Assembly (NCBI GenBank): GCA_938009275.1
Contig: CALLHY010000038.1
Span: 1-64,000 of the forward strand
DNA: 64,000 bases
Direction of reading: 5' to 3'
Source: an uncultured bacterium
Lineage (GTDB): Bacteria > Cloacimonadota > Cloacimonadia > Cloacimonadales > Cloacimonadaceae
Shown: positions 43,610-52,128 of the stretch, piece by piece
Numbering within the stretch: position 1 is the first letter of the stretch
Layout: every line of letters begins with the position of its first letter
Position numbers and translations under genes: made by a program
Notes under the pieces: model-generated
What the model saw: only the letters and a program-made list of their open reading frames with translations
Databases searched by the model: none
What the model was told of the DNA's origin: nothing

Positions 43610-44566
43610 ATGGCTTATAAGAGGATTTGCATCCTTATTCTGTGTTTGGCGATTAGCGGTATATTAATTGAAATTATTGTATCTCAGGTGATAAAGTATC
43701 CACCGTATGGAGTTGAATATAAAGTTCGATACCGCAAGGGAGGAGAGACTTGGACAAACATCCGTAAAGCGCATTCAAAGCTTTATAATGTAGAAGGGAA
43801 AATAATCACCGGATATAATAACTTGGGACTACCGGGAATTGATATATCTGATACAAGCCACCCAATCGCAGTTTTAGGCTCATCTTATGTTGAGGCATTG
43901 CAATTAGCACCAGAAGAAATTGCTACTAGCGAGTTTCAAAGATTGCTGTTAAGCAAGCAGGACAAAAGCACTGTTATCAATTTGGGATGTAGTGGACATG
44001 ATCCATACGACTCATGGTTCAGGCTGAAGTACTTTGAGCAAAAGTTAGGGTTTAGAACTGAAGACGTGATCCTGGTATTAAACTCAGACGATGCAGCATG
44101 GTTCAAGAGACACCCGAAACCCTTAGATTTTTCTCTTCCCAAAGATTTTGCCAAACGGAATAACAGCTTCGTAGTGAAATGGATGATAAGACTTAGAAAT
44201 TCATCATCTGTAATTGAAGTAATGGCCAAGTGGCTTAAGGATGATAACGATTCCAGCGTTAGTCCACTTAAGAAGGCAAGTGCCGTAAAAAAGGATACAA
44301 ACCAGAAGGAATTAGCTGAAGAGATGAGACTTTGTTTGGATGCCTTTAACGCTGCTTATAGCCGCTTTGTGGTAGTATCGATATACAATAACACATCATT
44401 TAACAGTGCATTGGCAGATTACTGCAAGGCGAATAACATCAAACATGTAATAAGTCCTATTGCCAAGCCCCAGCAGATGTTCAATGGTTCGGGTCATTTG
44501 AATGATGTTGGCAATAAACAGCTTGGAAAGCTTCTTTATGAAGCTTACACCCATCCAGGTAAGTAA
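43610..44566 (+). CDS. Membrane-anchored SGNH/DltD-like protein, paralogue 1
   Basis: The 318-residue protein has an N-terminal anchor (about 5-27). Motifs are VLGSSYVEALQ (nucleophile region, Ser92), NLGCSGHDPYDSWFRLKYFE (block III position, about 127-146) and GSGHLNDVGNKQLG with the catalytic-type His near 296. The canonical Asp three residues before the His appears to be Gly293. Two paralogues at 46101 and 48198 share LLGxSYxEA, PYxxxxRxK and GHLNxxGN. It is probably a periplasmic acyl transfer partner of the MBOAT. Confidence 0.72.
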   Translation: MAYKRICILILCLAISGILIEIIVSQVIKYPPYGVEYKVRYRKGGETWTNIRKAHSKLYNVEGKIITGYNNLGLPGIDISDTSHPIAVLGSSYVEALQLAPEEIATSEFQRLLLSKQDKSTVINLGCSGHDPYDSWFRLKYFEQKLGFRTEDVILVLNSDDAAWFKRHPKPLDFSLPKDFAKRNNSFVVKWMIRLRNSSSVIEVMAKWLKDDNDSSVSPLKKASAVKKDTNQKELAEEMRLCLDAFNAAYSRFVVVSIYNNTSFNSALADYCKANNIKHVISPIAKPQQMFNGSGHLNDVGNKQLGKLLYEAYTHPGK

Positions 44567-44593
44567 CAGATACACCAATTAAGAGAGGTAGTT

Positions 44594-45838
44594 ATGGCTT
44601 ATTCTCAAAAAACACAAATGGCATATTTGGAAACCCTTAAGTCCATAAAAGATAATGGGCTTTATAAAAACGAACGCCTCATATGTGATGTTCAGGGTGC
44701 TGAGATTGAGGTTGAGTTTCCTGTGGGAAGCCCCCATAAAGAATTACTAAACATGTGTTCAAATAATTATCTGGGGTTGTCCAGCCATCCGGATATTGTA
44801 AAAGCTGCGCATGATGCGCTTGATTACCGGGGTTATGGCTTGTCCTCAGTTCGCTTTATTTGTGGCACTCAGGACATTCACAAGCAACTCGAAAAACGGA
44901 TGAGCGAATTTCTGGGGATGGAAGATACAATCCTCTTCAGTTCATGTTTCGACGCCAATGGTGCGGTGTTTGAAACGCTGTTGGACGAAAATGACATCAT
45001 GATATCAGATAGACTGGTTCATGCCTCTATTATCGATGGCATGCGTCTTGCCAAAGCCCAACATGACACTTTCAAACATAGTGATATGGCTCACCTTCGC
45101 AAGAAACTGGAGCAGTATCAAGACAGACCCCGCAAGATTATCATTACCGACGGTGTGTTCAGCATGGATGGGGATATTGCCAAGTTGGACGAGATTGTAG
45201 CATTGGCTGAGGAATTTGATGCCATGGTATTTGTAGATGATTCGCATGCCACAGGCTTTATCGGGCAGAAGGGAAGAGGCGTGCATGAGCTTTGTAATGT
45301 GATGGACAAGGTGGACATCATCACCACTACCTTTGGTAAAGCGCTTGGCGGCGCATCAGGTGGCTGTGTTTCTGGTCGCAAAGAACTAATAGACCTATTG
45401 CGCCAAAGGGGCAGACCCTATCTGTTTTCTAATACCCTTGCTCCTACCATTACTATGGCAACCATGAAAGTTTTGGATATCCTGGAAGCCAGCACGGAAC
45501 GCCGGGATAAACTGGAACGCAACATGAAATGGTGGCGTAATGCACTATCGGAAGCAGGATTTATCATCGTAAAAGGTGAATCGCCCATAGTTCCCGTTAT
45601 GTTTTATGATGCCAAGCTGGCGCAGGCTTTCTCAAAAGACCTTTATGATGAAGGTGTATATGCGGTTGGCTTCTTTTTCCCCGTAGTAGCCCAAGGCCAG
45701 GCACGCATCCGAACTCAGCTATCTGCAGCTCATGAGATGGAGCATTTGCAAAAAGCATTGGATGTATTTGTAAAGATTGGTAATAAGTATGGCATCCTTG
45801 GCAAGACCAAGGAAGAGCTGATGCAGATTAAAGTATAG
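44594..45838 (+). CDS. Kbl-type alpha-oxoamine synthase
   Basis: The 414-residue PLP enzyme is very close to glycine C-acetyltransferase (2-amino-3-ketobutyrate CoA ligase): MCSNNYLGLSSHPD, SVRFICGTQDIHKQLE, FLGMEDTILFSSCFDANG, VFVDDSHATGFIG and TTFGKALGGASGG, with Lys249 as the expected Schiff base. The family joins an acyl thioester to an amino acid, or in Kbl cleaves aminoketobutyrate with a thiol. No threonine dehydrogenase is adjacent. Instead a dedicated carrier protein follows 15 bases later, and MBOAT/SGNH genes surround it, so an ACP-linked role is inferred. GAGAGG precedes the start. Confidence 0.87.
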   Translation: MAYSQKTQMAYLETLKSIKDNGLYKNERLICDVQGAEIEVEFPVGSPHKELLNMCSNNYLGLSSHPDIVKAAHDALDYRGYGLSSVRFICGTQDIHKQLEKRMSEFLGMEDTILFSSCFDANGAVFETLLDENDIMISDRLVHASIIDGMRLAKAQHDTFKHSDMAHLRKKLEQYQDRPRKIIITDGVFSMDGDIAKLDEIVALAEEFDAMVFVDDSHATGFIGQKGRGVHELCNVMDKVDIITTTFGKALGGASGGCVSGRKELIDLLRQRGRPYLFSNTLAPTITMATMKVLDILEASTERRDKLERNMKWWRNALSEAGFIIVKGESPIVPVMFYDAKLAQAFSKDLYDEGVYAVGFFFPVVAQGQARIRTQLSAAHEMEHLQKALDVFVKIGNKYGILGKTKEELMQIKV

Positions 45839-45853
45839 AAATAGGAGAGTAAC

Positions 45854-46084
45854 ATGGAAGAGAAATTGATTGAGTTCATAAAAGATGAATTTCTGGATGA
45901 TCCGGATATCGTTATTGATATTGATACCAAGCTTATCTCAGGTGGAATGATAGATTCATTCTCCCTTGTTTCGCTACAAACCTTTATTGAGGCTGAGTTT
46001 GGGAAGAAGATTCCTGCTCCCAGAATAACTGCCCAGAGCTTTGACACTGTTCGCCAGATGGTTCAGGTTATCAACCAATTCTAA
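45854..46084 (+). CDS. Acyl/aminoacyl carrier protein, DltC-like
   Basis: The 76-residue acidic carrier protein has the phosphopantetheine motif GGMIDSFSLVSLQ, with Ser35. The DSF form and surrounding pattern are nearer DltC and other dedicated carriers than fatty-acid AcpP (DSL). AGGAG precedes the ATG. Between the Kbl-like enzyme and an SGNH gene, it is probably the soluble carrier feeding the MBOAT. Confidence 0.87.
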   Translation: MEEKLIEFIKDEFLDDPDIVIDIDTKLISGGMIDSFSLVSLQTFIEAEFGKKIPAPRITAQSFDTVRQMVQVINQF

Positions 46085-46100
46085 AGATTACTTTGCTCAT

Positions 46101-47075
46101 ATGAAGAGATATTCGCTTTTGGTGCTGGCCTTTCTAGCAGCATTAGTGTTTACCGAACTAATAGTTAGATTTCCTATAGGTTATCCTACATTTGGGGTTA
46201 GCAAGTATATAATTGGTCTTGATCCTCGTGGCTTTGATAAGGGCAGAGTTTATAAACCCTTTTCGAAGTATTACAGTACAGAAGGTGGATTCAAGGTTTT
46301 CAAGCGTAACAATCTTGGGCTTACCGGCGCAGATGTGCTGCCAAACAAGAAATACATATACTTATTGGGATCGTCTTACGTAGAAGCGATGGAAGTTGAA
46401 CCAAGGAGGATTGCTGCTTCAGTTTTGAATGATCTTTGCCATAAATCTGGATATCAGGTAGTTAACATTGCATATCGAGGTAATACACCTTATGAGCAGT
46501 ATTGCAGGCTAAGGTATTATTCTACGATTTACAAACCGGATATTGTGTTGCTTGTGCTTGATTCCACTTATGAACCATGGTACAAGCAGAGAAAATATGT
46601 TCAAACTGATCCATCGAAGAAGAAAAACTTTGGGATTGAAGATAGTAGCACTAAACGCAAAATATACAGACAACTCCGTAACAATTCAGCTTTAGTAAAT
46701 TTGTTGGTTCCCGCACTCGGGGTTAAACAACAAGTCGCTGATGGCGATCCCCAAAAGGTAGAATCATCGGTTAGGGTTAAGCATGATGTATCTGAGTTGG
46801 TGAAGTCAATCAGGCTGATAAACGACTCCACAGATAAGTTCGCAGTAGTGTCTTTTATTAAAGACAGTAAGTCCGTTGAAATGCTTAAAGCCGAAATGCA
46901 AGATATTGACATACCCTTTTTTCATCAAGATATTAAGAAACCGGGACATATTTTGGTTGGACATCTCAATGAGATTGGCAATAGGAAACTGGGTGAAGTA
47001 TTATACGAGTCTCTTCAAAAAACCGATTTTCTTAATACAATGACGATTCCTGGAGAAAAAGAATCAGATGATTAG
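46101..47075 (+). CDS. Membrane-anchored SGNH/DltD-like protein, paralogue 2
   Basis: The 324-residue protein starts at the ATG at 46101; the in-frame extension upstream overlaps the carrier gene. An N-terminal anchor (5-22) is followed by the shared GYPTFGV, LLGSSYVEAMEV, NIAYRGNTPYEQYCRLRYY and VGHLNEIGNRKLG motifs. It overlaps the MBOAT start by eight bases. Ribosome binding site weak, probably coupled to the carrier gene. Confidence 0.72.
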   Translation: MKRYSLLVLAFLAALVFTELIVRFPIGYPTFGVSKYIIGLDPRGFDKGRVYKPFSKYYSTEGGFKVFKRNNLGLTGADVLPNKKYIYLLGSSYVEAMEVEPRRIAASVLNDLCHKSGYQVVNIAYRGNTPYEQYCRLRYYSTIYKPDIVLLVLDSTYEPWYKQRKYVQTDPSKKKNFGIEDSSTKRKIYRQLRNNSALVNLLVPALGVKQQVADGDPQKVESSVRVKHDVSELVKSIRLINDSTDKFAVVSFIKDSKSVEMLKAEMQDIDIPFFHQDIKKPGHILVGHLNEIGNRKLGEVLYESLQKTDFLNTMTIPGEKESDD

Positions 47076-48216
47076 TATCAAGTTCTTTGGACTAATAATT
47101 CTTTTATTAGTGCCATACTGGCTTATCCCCAAGCAGAAAATCAGGAATGTTGTGCTTGGCATTGTTAGTTTGTTTTACATTTACACTCTAGATGCCAATG
47201 CGCTGTGGGTGGTAGTTGCTTTAAGTTCTTTTTCATATCTAATGGGGATTCTAATCGGTAAAAACCCAAATCAAAAAATACCTCATATAGCTGGGGTTCT
47301 AGGAGTTCTTGGTGCGCTGATAGTGTTCAAATATCTGGGGTTCTTAGAAGCCACGCTAAGCAGCCTAAGTGGACTAATCGGAGCATTCCCAAGGTTTAAC
47401 ATAAAAGACATAATCCTACCCTTGGGTATATCCTATATCGTGTTTAAACACATAAGTTATTTAACCGATATCAAATGGGGCTTAGTGAAGCCGGGCAGAT
47501 TTGGGGATTTTCTGCTTTATAGTAGCCTGTTTACAATATTTGTTGCCGGGCCAATTGAGCGATTTGAAAGGTTCAAGCCTCAAGCTGAACAACATCGCAT
47601 CCCATTCTGCTGGACTAACATCGATTATGGCTTTATGCGCATAGTATTCGGAATGTTCAAGAAGCTGGTGATAGCGGATTGGATTGGATACTTTACCGCC
47701 CCCATCTGGCAAAATCCACACCAGTATGGCGTGTGGATGGGCTTAATTGCTCTACTTGGCTATTCATTGCAAATCTATTTTGATTTTGCGGGATATAGTG
47801 ACATAGCAATAGGTACTTCCCGGTTATTTGGTTTCAAGATTATGGAAAACTTTGCCAATCCTTATCTAGCTCCAAGCATAAGCCAATTCTGGAGACGATG
47901 GCACATTTCGTTATCTGATTGGATTCGTGACTATCTATTCTTCCCCTTATCGGGATTTAGCACCAAAAAAATGTGGGTGATGTTTTTTGTTCCGGTAATA
48001 GCCATGGCTCTGTGCGGATTATGGCATGGTGCAGCCTGGCATTTCATATTGTGGGGTGTTTGGCACGGAATAGGTTTGTCAGCATATCAGATATGGAATA
48101 GCATCAAAAGAAAAAACAAGCAATTAGCTAAGGCTACTAAGGCTAATTGGTATTATTATCTTGCTGTGTTAACCAACTTCAGCTTTGTAACCTTGGGGTG
48201 GTGGTGGTTCCGATAA
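47068..48216 (+). CDS. MBOAT O-acyltransferase, DltB/AlgI-like
   Basis: The 382-residue polytopic protein has the MBOAT core: FDFAGYSDIAIGTSRLFGF, then SISQFWRRWHISLSDWIRDY with His279 and CGLWHGAAWHFILWGVWHG with the catalytic His320. MBOATs of this type move an acyl group from a cytoplasmic thioester to an extracytoplasmic acceptor. The C-terminus ends at TLGWWWFR, where relatives usually continue one more helix; the next gene begins inside this stretch, so the protein may be slightly shortened. Confidence 0.9.
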   Translation: MISIKFFGLIILLLVPYWLIPKQKIRNVVLGIVSLFYIYTLDANALWVVVALSSFSYLMGILIGKNPNQKIPHIAGVLGVLGALIVFKYLGFLEATLSSLSGLIGAFPRFNIKDIILPLGISYIVFKHISYLTDIKWGLVKPGRFGDFLLYSSLFTIFVAGPIERFERFKPQAEQHRIPFCWTNIDYGFMRIVFGMFKKLVIADWIGYFTAPIWQNPHQYGVWMGLIALLGYSLQIYFDFAGYSDIAIGTSRLFGFKIMENFANPYLAPSISQFWRRWHISLSDWIRDYLFFPLSGFSTKKMWVMFFVPVIAMALCGLWHGAAWHFILWGVWHGIGLSAYQIWNSIKRKNKQLAKATKANWYYYLAVLTNFSFVTLGWWWFR

Positions 48217-49205
48217 AAAGATTAGTACTGTTTTCCTTATGTGCAATAAGTGCTGTTATTATCAGTGAGCTTATCATAGCAAAAGTGATAGGATATCCGA
48301 GATTTGTTTTAGGCACACGGGTTTTTGCTTTGCAGCCGAACTTAAAGCCTTACACTAGCTTGAAGTGGCATGCTCCATATTATAAGCTTTGGAGTGTGGA
48401 GGGTGGAAACAACGTTATTGCATATAACAATCTGGGCTTTTCTGGACCAACAGTCGCAATTAATGATAGTACTCAATTTTGCTTTCTGCTCGGTAATTCA
48501 TACATTGAAGCATTGCAGTTTCAGGGTAGTGATACTTCTGCCGGAGTAATGCAAACCGAGATGAATAGAGCCGGTAATAATCTAGAGGTGCTAAACCTTG
48601 GTGCTTCTGCCCATGACCCGTACATATCCTGGTTTCGAGCAAAATTCTTCGAGGCTTACTTCAAGCCAAAGAAGGTGGTATTGGTTTATGAGCGGTTTGA
48701 CACTCTAAACCGCTATTTTAAAAGATGGCAAACAGCGTTGAGCTTCGACATTTCAAAATCTTTCGGGAAGGAATTGCATTATAGCAAGGTAAAATTGATT
48801 ACTGATAAGATGCGCTCAGCATCGGCTCTTGTAAACCTCCTGGTTAATCTTAGGGATGCTAAGAATGAGCCTCGTCCGGTACAAAGAACAAACGAAGTAT
48901 TGATTGATCAGGGATACGAAAGAACCTACAAAATGTTATTGTCATGCTTGCTGAAGTACAAGGAAGCTTATTCAGATCGTTTTGTTTTTGTTTCTTTGAT
49001 GAAAGATAATCCCTACAAAGAGGAACTTGCAGCCTTCTGTGCAGAAAACAACATTGAGTATCACTTCAATTATTCCATAATCCAGCCAGACAACCTGATA
49101 AAGGGTTCGGGGCATTTAAACGCGAATGGGAACAGAGAGCTGGGTATCTATCTTGCACATTTAACTACAAGTACTGCTCCAACACAGAACTCAACCAATA
49201 AGTGA
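48198..49205 (+). CDS. Membrane-anchored SGNH/DltD-like protein, paralogue 3
   Basis: The protein has about 335 residues, starting at one of three consecutive GTG codons (48198, 48201, 48204) that overlap the MBOAT end. An N-terminal anchor is followed by GYPRF, LLGNSYIEALQF (Asn instead of Ser before the nucleophile), NLGASAHDPYISWFRAKFFE and GSGHLNANGNRELG. It is the last gene of the cluster; eight bases separate it from the lipoprotein gene. Confidence 0.7.
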   Translation: MVVVPIKRLVLFSLCAISAVIISELIIAKVIGYPRFVLGTRVFALQPNLKPYTSLKWHAPYYKLWSVEGGNNVIAYNNLGFSGPTVAINDSTQFCFLLGNSYIEALQFQGSDTSAGVMQTEMNRAGNNLEVLNLGASAHDPYISWFRAKFFEAYFKPKKVVLVYERFDTLNRYFKRWQTALSFDISKSFGKELHYSKVKLITDKMRSASALVNLLVNLRDAKNEPRPVQRTNEVLIDQGYERTYKMLLSCLLKYKEAYSDRFVFVSLMKDNPYKEELAAFCAENNIEYHFNYSIIQPDNLIKGSGHLNANGNRELGIYLAHLTTSTAPTQNSTNK

Positions 49206-49212
49206 GGTTCAT

Positions 49213-50688
49213 ATGATTGAACATTGCGATACAGTACCAAGGGTATATCCATTACTGTTTGCCATAATGATTTTGGTGATGATTATGCTATGCAGTTGCG
49301 ACTCTAGCACAGAACCAGAGAATACCGGAACGATAAGTGGCTCGGTGCAGTTACAAGATGATGCTATGACGAAAGCGGTAGTAACTGATTACTCAGGTGT
49401 GCGGGTAGCTGTTTATAGTTTGGCTATCTTAGACACAACCATAGTAAGAATTAACACCGAGCATCCTAACATAGGGCTGATTATTTCCCAGGAAACAGAA
49501 TTTGACCATCGCTTACAGAGTCCTGTGGCTACTTCCATGACAGATGCTTCTGGGGCATTCTCGATAGGCGGTTTAAGCCCTGGAGCATACAACATTGCTT
49601 TTCTGAAAGATGGATGGTCGATAAAGTACTTGTACTCTATTACCGTGACTGCAGCGGCAAATACCCAGGTCGGGAACCAGCAGTTAAAACCAGCTGTTTC
49701 AATGACAGATACTTTTTATCCAAGCATGGTTTTCGAGGGAGATAGGACTTATATTCTAAATAATACCGTTTCTATAGTTGGTCAGACCACATTGAAAAAA
49801 GGGACTCGAGTTTACATGGCAAACAACAGTGAGTTGCGGCTATATGGTGGAGTATCCTTTTCAGGTGGAACCGAGCTAGGCAACTACTGGCTGATGGATA
49901 CTGGATACAACCTCTATGGATATGCAACTATGCCCATCGACTCTTTGAACTACGCAGGCGGGTTGATATTGTATGGCGGCAACACTCATATAGAGCATGG
50001 GCTTATCAGACGGTCAAACTATGCGCTAACAACTTTTGATGGCAGGTTCACGTTCGAGAATATGGATATCAACAATTTTAACACAGGATATTCGTTGAAC
50101 AATTCTGGAGGCTCATTCACTCGAGTTCAGATCAGGAATGGGAAGACGATTGGTATCCAGGCACTGAGTACAGTAGATACGTTAAAGGTTTCAAAATGTG
50201 CTGTGATAAATTCGGCTGATGGTGTTGTAGCTTATACAAGTGGTGGTTATAGCGTTACTGATAGTTACTTCATGGAGAATTACAACGCTGTGTATCCTCA
50301 AAACTGTAATGGGGTTGTGGAGTACAACAATTTTTACTTGAATAGCTACGATATTCGACAGTATAATGCGCGATGTAACATTAGCTACAATAATTTCTTT
50401 CAGTCTCGGAACACTACCTTGCTGCCCAGAAATTATGCTCTGATCCGCAACAACAATTTCTACAAAACAGATGTGTTTTTCATCAATATTCGGGGTGGCA
50501 ATGTAAATACCTATAGCATTGTACAGGCTGATCTGGATGCTAAGGAAAACTACTGGGCAGTAAGCAATATTGATACATATATTCTGGATAAACTAGATAA
50601 TGCAAATTATCCCGGCACTGAGTGCATATTTCAAGTGAATTACTTACCCAAAAAGTATAGTAAGGTTGTTGACGCTGGTATTAGATGA
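49213..50688 (+). CDS. Lipoprotein with carboxypeptidase-regulatory-like domain and parallel beta-helix
   Basis: The 491-residue protein has an N-terminal hydrophobic segment ending in MLCSC (lipobox, Cys about 29). A CarboxypepD_reg-like beta-sandwich follows (GTISGSVQL ... ASGAFSIGGLSPGAYNIAFLKD, about 40-140). After it comes a right-handed parallel beta-helix (about 190-470) with repeating turns such as ENMDINNFNTGYSL and VVEYNNFYLNSYDI. Beta-helices of this kind bind or cleave polysaccharides; no pectate-lyase catalytic residues were identified. The gene sits inside the polysaccharide locus, so a glycan-related surface role is likely. Confidence 0.72.
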   Translation: MIEHCDTVPRVYPLLFAIMILVMIMLCSCDSSTEPENTGTISGSVQLQDDAMTKAVVTDYSGVRVAVYSLAILDTTIVRINTEHPNIGLIISQETEFDHRLQSPVATSMTDASGAFSIGGLSPGAYNIAFLKDGWSIKYLYSITVTAAANTQVGNQQLKPAVSMTDTFYPSMVFEGDRTYILNNTVSIVGQTTLKKGTRVYMANNSELRLYGGVSFSGGTELGNYWLMDTGYNLYGYATMPIDSLNYAGGLILYGGNTHIEHGLIRRSNYALTTFDGRFTFENMDINNFNTGYSLNNSGGSFTRVQIRNGKTIGIQALSTVDTLKVSKCAVINSADGVVAYTSGGYSVTDSYFMENYNAVYPQNCNGVVEYNNFYLNSYDIRQYNARCNISYNNFFQSRNTTLLPRNYALIRNNNFYKTDVFFINIRGGNVNTYSIVQADLDAKENYWAVSNIDTYILDKLDNANYPGTECIFQVNYLPKKYSKVVDAGIR

Positions 50689-50742
50689 TGTTAACATTAG
50701 TAATGGCATAAATCTCATTGGAAACTCTGAAGGAATCATAGG

Positions 50743-52119
50743 TTGCCCCGGTACATGTTGATAAAGGTTAAGAATTTAGTATTAAACAAGATATCTTCTG
50801 GTCACGAGCAAAGTGTTGAATTGAAACGCAATATTGCAGTTTCAGTATTGATAAAGCTACTATCCTTAGTCGTTGGAATCGTATATATGCCCACGATCCT
50901 GACCTTTGTAGATAAGTCTTTACTGGGTATTGTGATGACCATTGATTCCTTTGTCTCATGGCTTTATTTAGCTGACGTAGGAATCGGTAATGGGCTAAAG
51001 AATAAACTTACCGAATCTATAGCTCGAGACGACAGCGATAGAGCAAAAAAGCTAGTTAGCACTGCATATCTTTCTTTGTTTTCTATGCTATTTGTTGTGT
51101 TCGTTATAGCTTCAATAGCTGCATCATTCATTAATTGGAACCACTTCCTGAAAGTAGATATTGACAGTAAACAGCTTTTATGGTCGGTTCAGTTCGTGCT
51201 CTTTGCGCTGTTATTCTCTTTCGGTATAAGGCTTATTAACACTGTGTATCAAGCCTACCAGCTGGCTTTTTTAAACGCTGTTTCCGAACTTACTATAAAA
51301 ATCGTTAAGCTGATAGCCATATTCATTGCGATCCGATTGACCACCGCTTCGCTATTAAAATTCATCCTGATAGACCACTCTATACCTATCATAGTGTTAA
51401 TGGGCTTTTCCTTAGTTTGGTACAACACCAGGTTTAAAAACATCAGGCCCTCACTATCGCATTTTTGTTGGGGTGAGGTTAAGAACATTACCAGCTTAGG
51501 ATTAAAGTTCTTTTGGCTCCAGATTGCCTCAAAAGTGCTGTTTACAACTGATAGCGTTATCATAGCCCGGCTATTTACAACAGCTGATGTAGCAGTGTAT
51601 AACATTGCGCGTCACTATTACTCGCAAGTATGGATGATTTTCTCCTTTATAGCTGTGCCTCTATGGGCAGCATATACAAAAGCTTATGCCAAAGAAGACT
51701 TCGATTGGATAAAGAGGATTACTAAGAAGATATTAACGGTTGCACTTGTTTTGTCGCTGTTGATTCTGGTCATGTTCATTTTCTACCAACCCATTGTAAG
51801 GTTGTGGCTAAGAGGTAAGATCGAGATTCCCGTAGGACTCTCTCTTATTATGGCTTTGGCACAGATCGTGATGCTACTTACCAGCCCGTTCTCGAGCCTG
51901 ATAAATGGTACAGCCAAGGTGAAGCTATCACTTACATTAGCTCCCATAGTTATTTTGCTAAATGTTCCTCTATCCATTCTGTTTGCCAAGCCACTGGGCA
52001 TGGGGCCTGCCGGAGTGATCTTTGCTACTTTGGTCTGTAACGGGACATCGCTAATTATATCCTCATATCAGTATTACAAGATAGTGTATGTACGCTCAAA
52101 CGATATATGGAACAAGTAG
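50743..52119 (+). CDS. Wzx-like polysaccharide flippase (MOP superfamily)
   Basis: The 458-residue membrane protein has about 12-14 helices. An N-terminal NIAVSVLIKLLSLVVGIVYMP (split over about 28-48) and DSFVSWLYLADVGIGNGLKNKL match Wzx/PST exporters, which flip undecaprenyl-pyrophosphate-linked repeat units. It starts at TTG 50743 with AAGGA nine bases upstream; ATG 50755 is an alternative. A separate ligase/polymerase lies at 61543, consistent with a Wzx/Wzy pathway. Confidence 0.85.
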   Translation: MPRYMLIKVKNLVLNKISSGHEQSVELKRNIAVSVLIKLLSLVVGIVYMPTILTFVDKSLLGIVMTIDSFVSWLYLADVGIGNGLKNKLTESIARDDSDRAKKLVSTAYLSLFSMLFVVFVIASIAASFINWNHFLKVDIDSKQLLWSVQFVLFALLFSFGIRLINTVYQAYQLAFLNAVSELTIKIVKLIAIFIAIRLTTASLLKFILIDHSIPIIVLMGFSLVWYNTRFKNIRPSLSHFCWGEVKNITSLGLKFFWLQIASKVLFTTDSVIIARLFTTADVAVYNIARHYYSQVWMIFSFIAVPLWAAYTKAYAKEDFDWIKRITKKILTVALVLSLLILVMFIFYQPIVRLWLRGKIEIPVGLSLIMALAQIVMLLTSPFSSLINGTAKVKLSLTLAPIVILLNVPLSILFAKPLGMGPAGVIFATLVCNGTSLIISSYQYYKIVYVRSNDIWNK

Positions 52120-52128
52120 GTGAATACA

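Noticed and set aside
44594..45838. Plain threonine-degradation Kbl
   Set aside because: No threonine 3-dehydrogenase is adjacent, and the gene is embedded between SGNH, ACP and MBOAT genes; a simple catabolic role would not explain this context.
44594..46084. Sphingolipid-type serine palmitoyltransferase plus its ACP
   Set aside because: The enzyme follows Kbl motifs (RFICGTQD, SSCFDANG) more closely than SPT, and no ceramide or reductase genes are nearby; kept only as an alternative reading.
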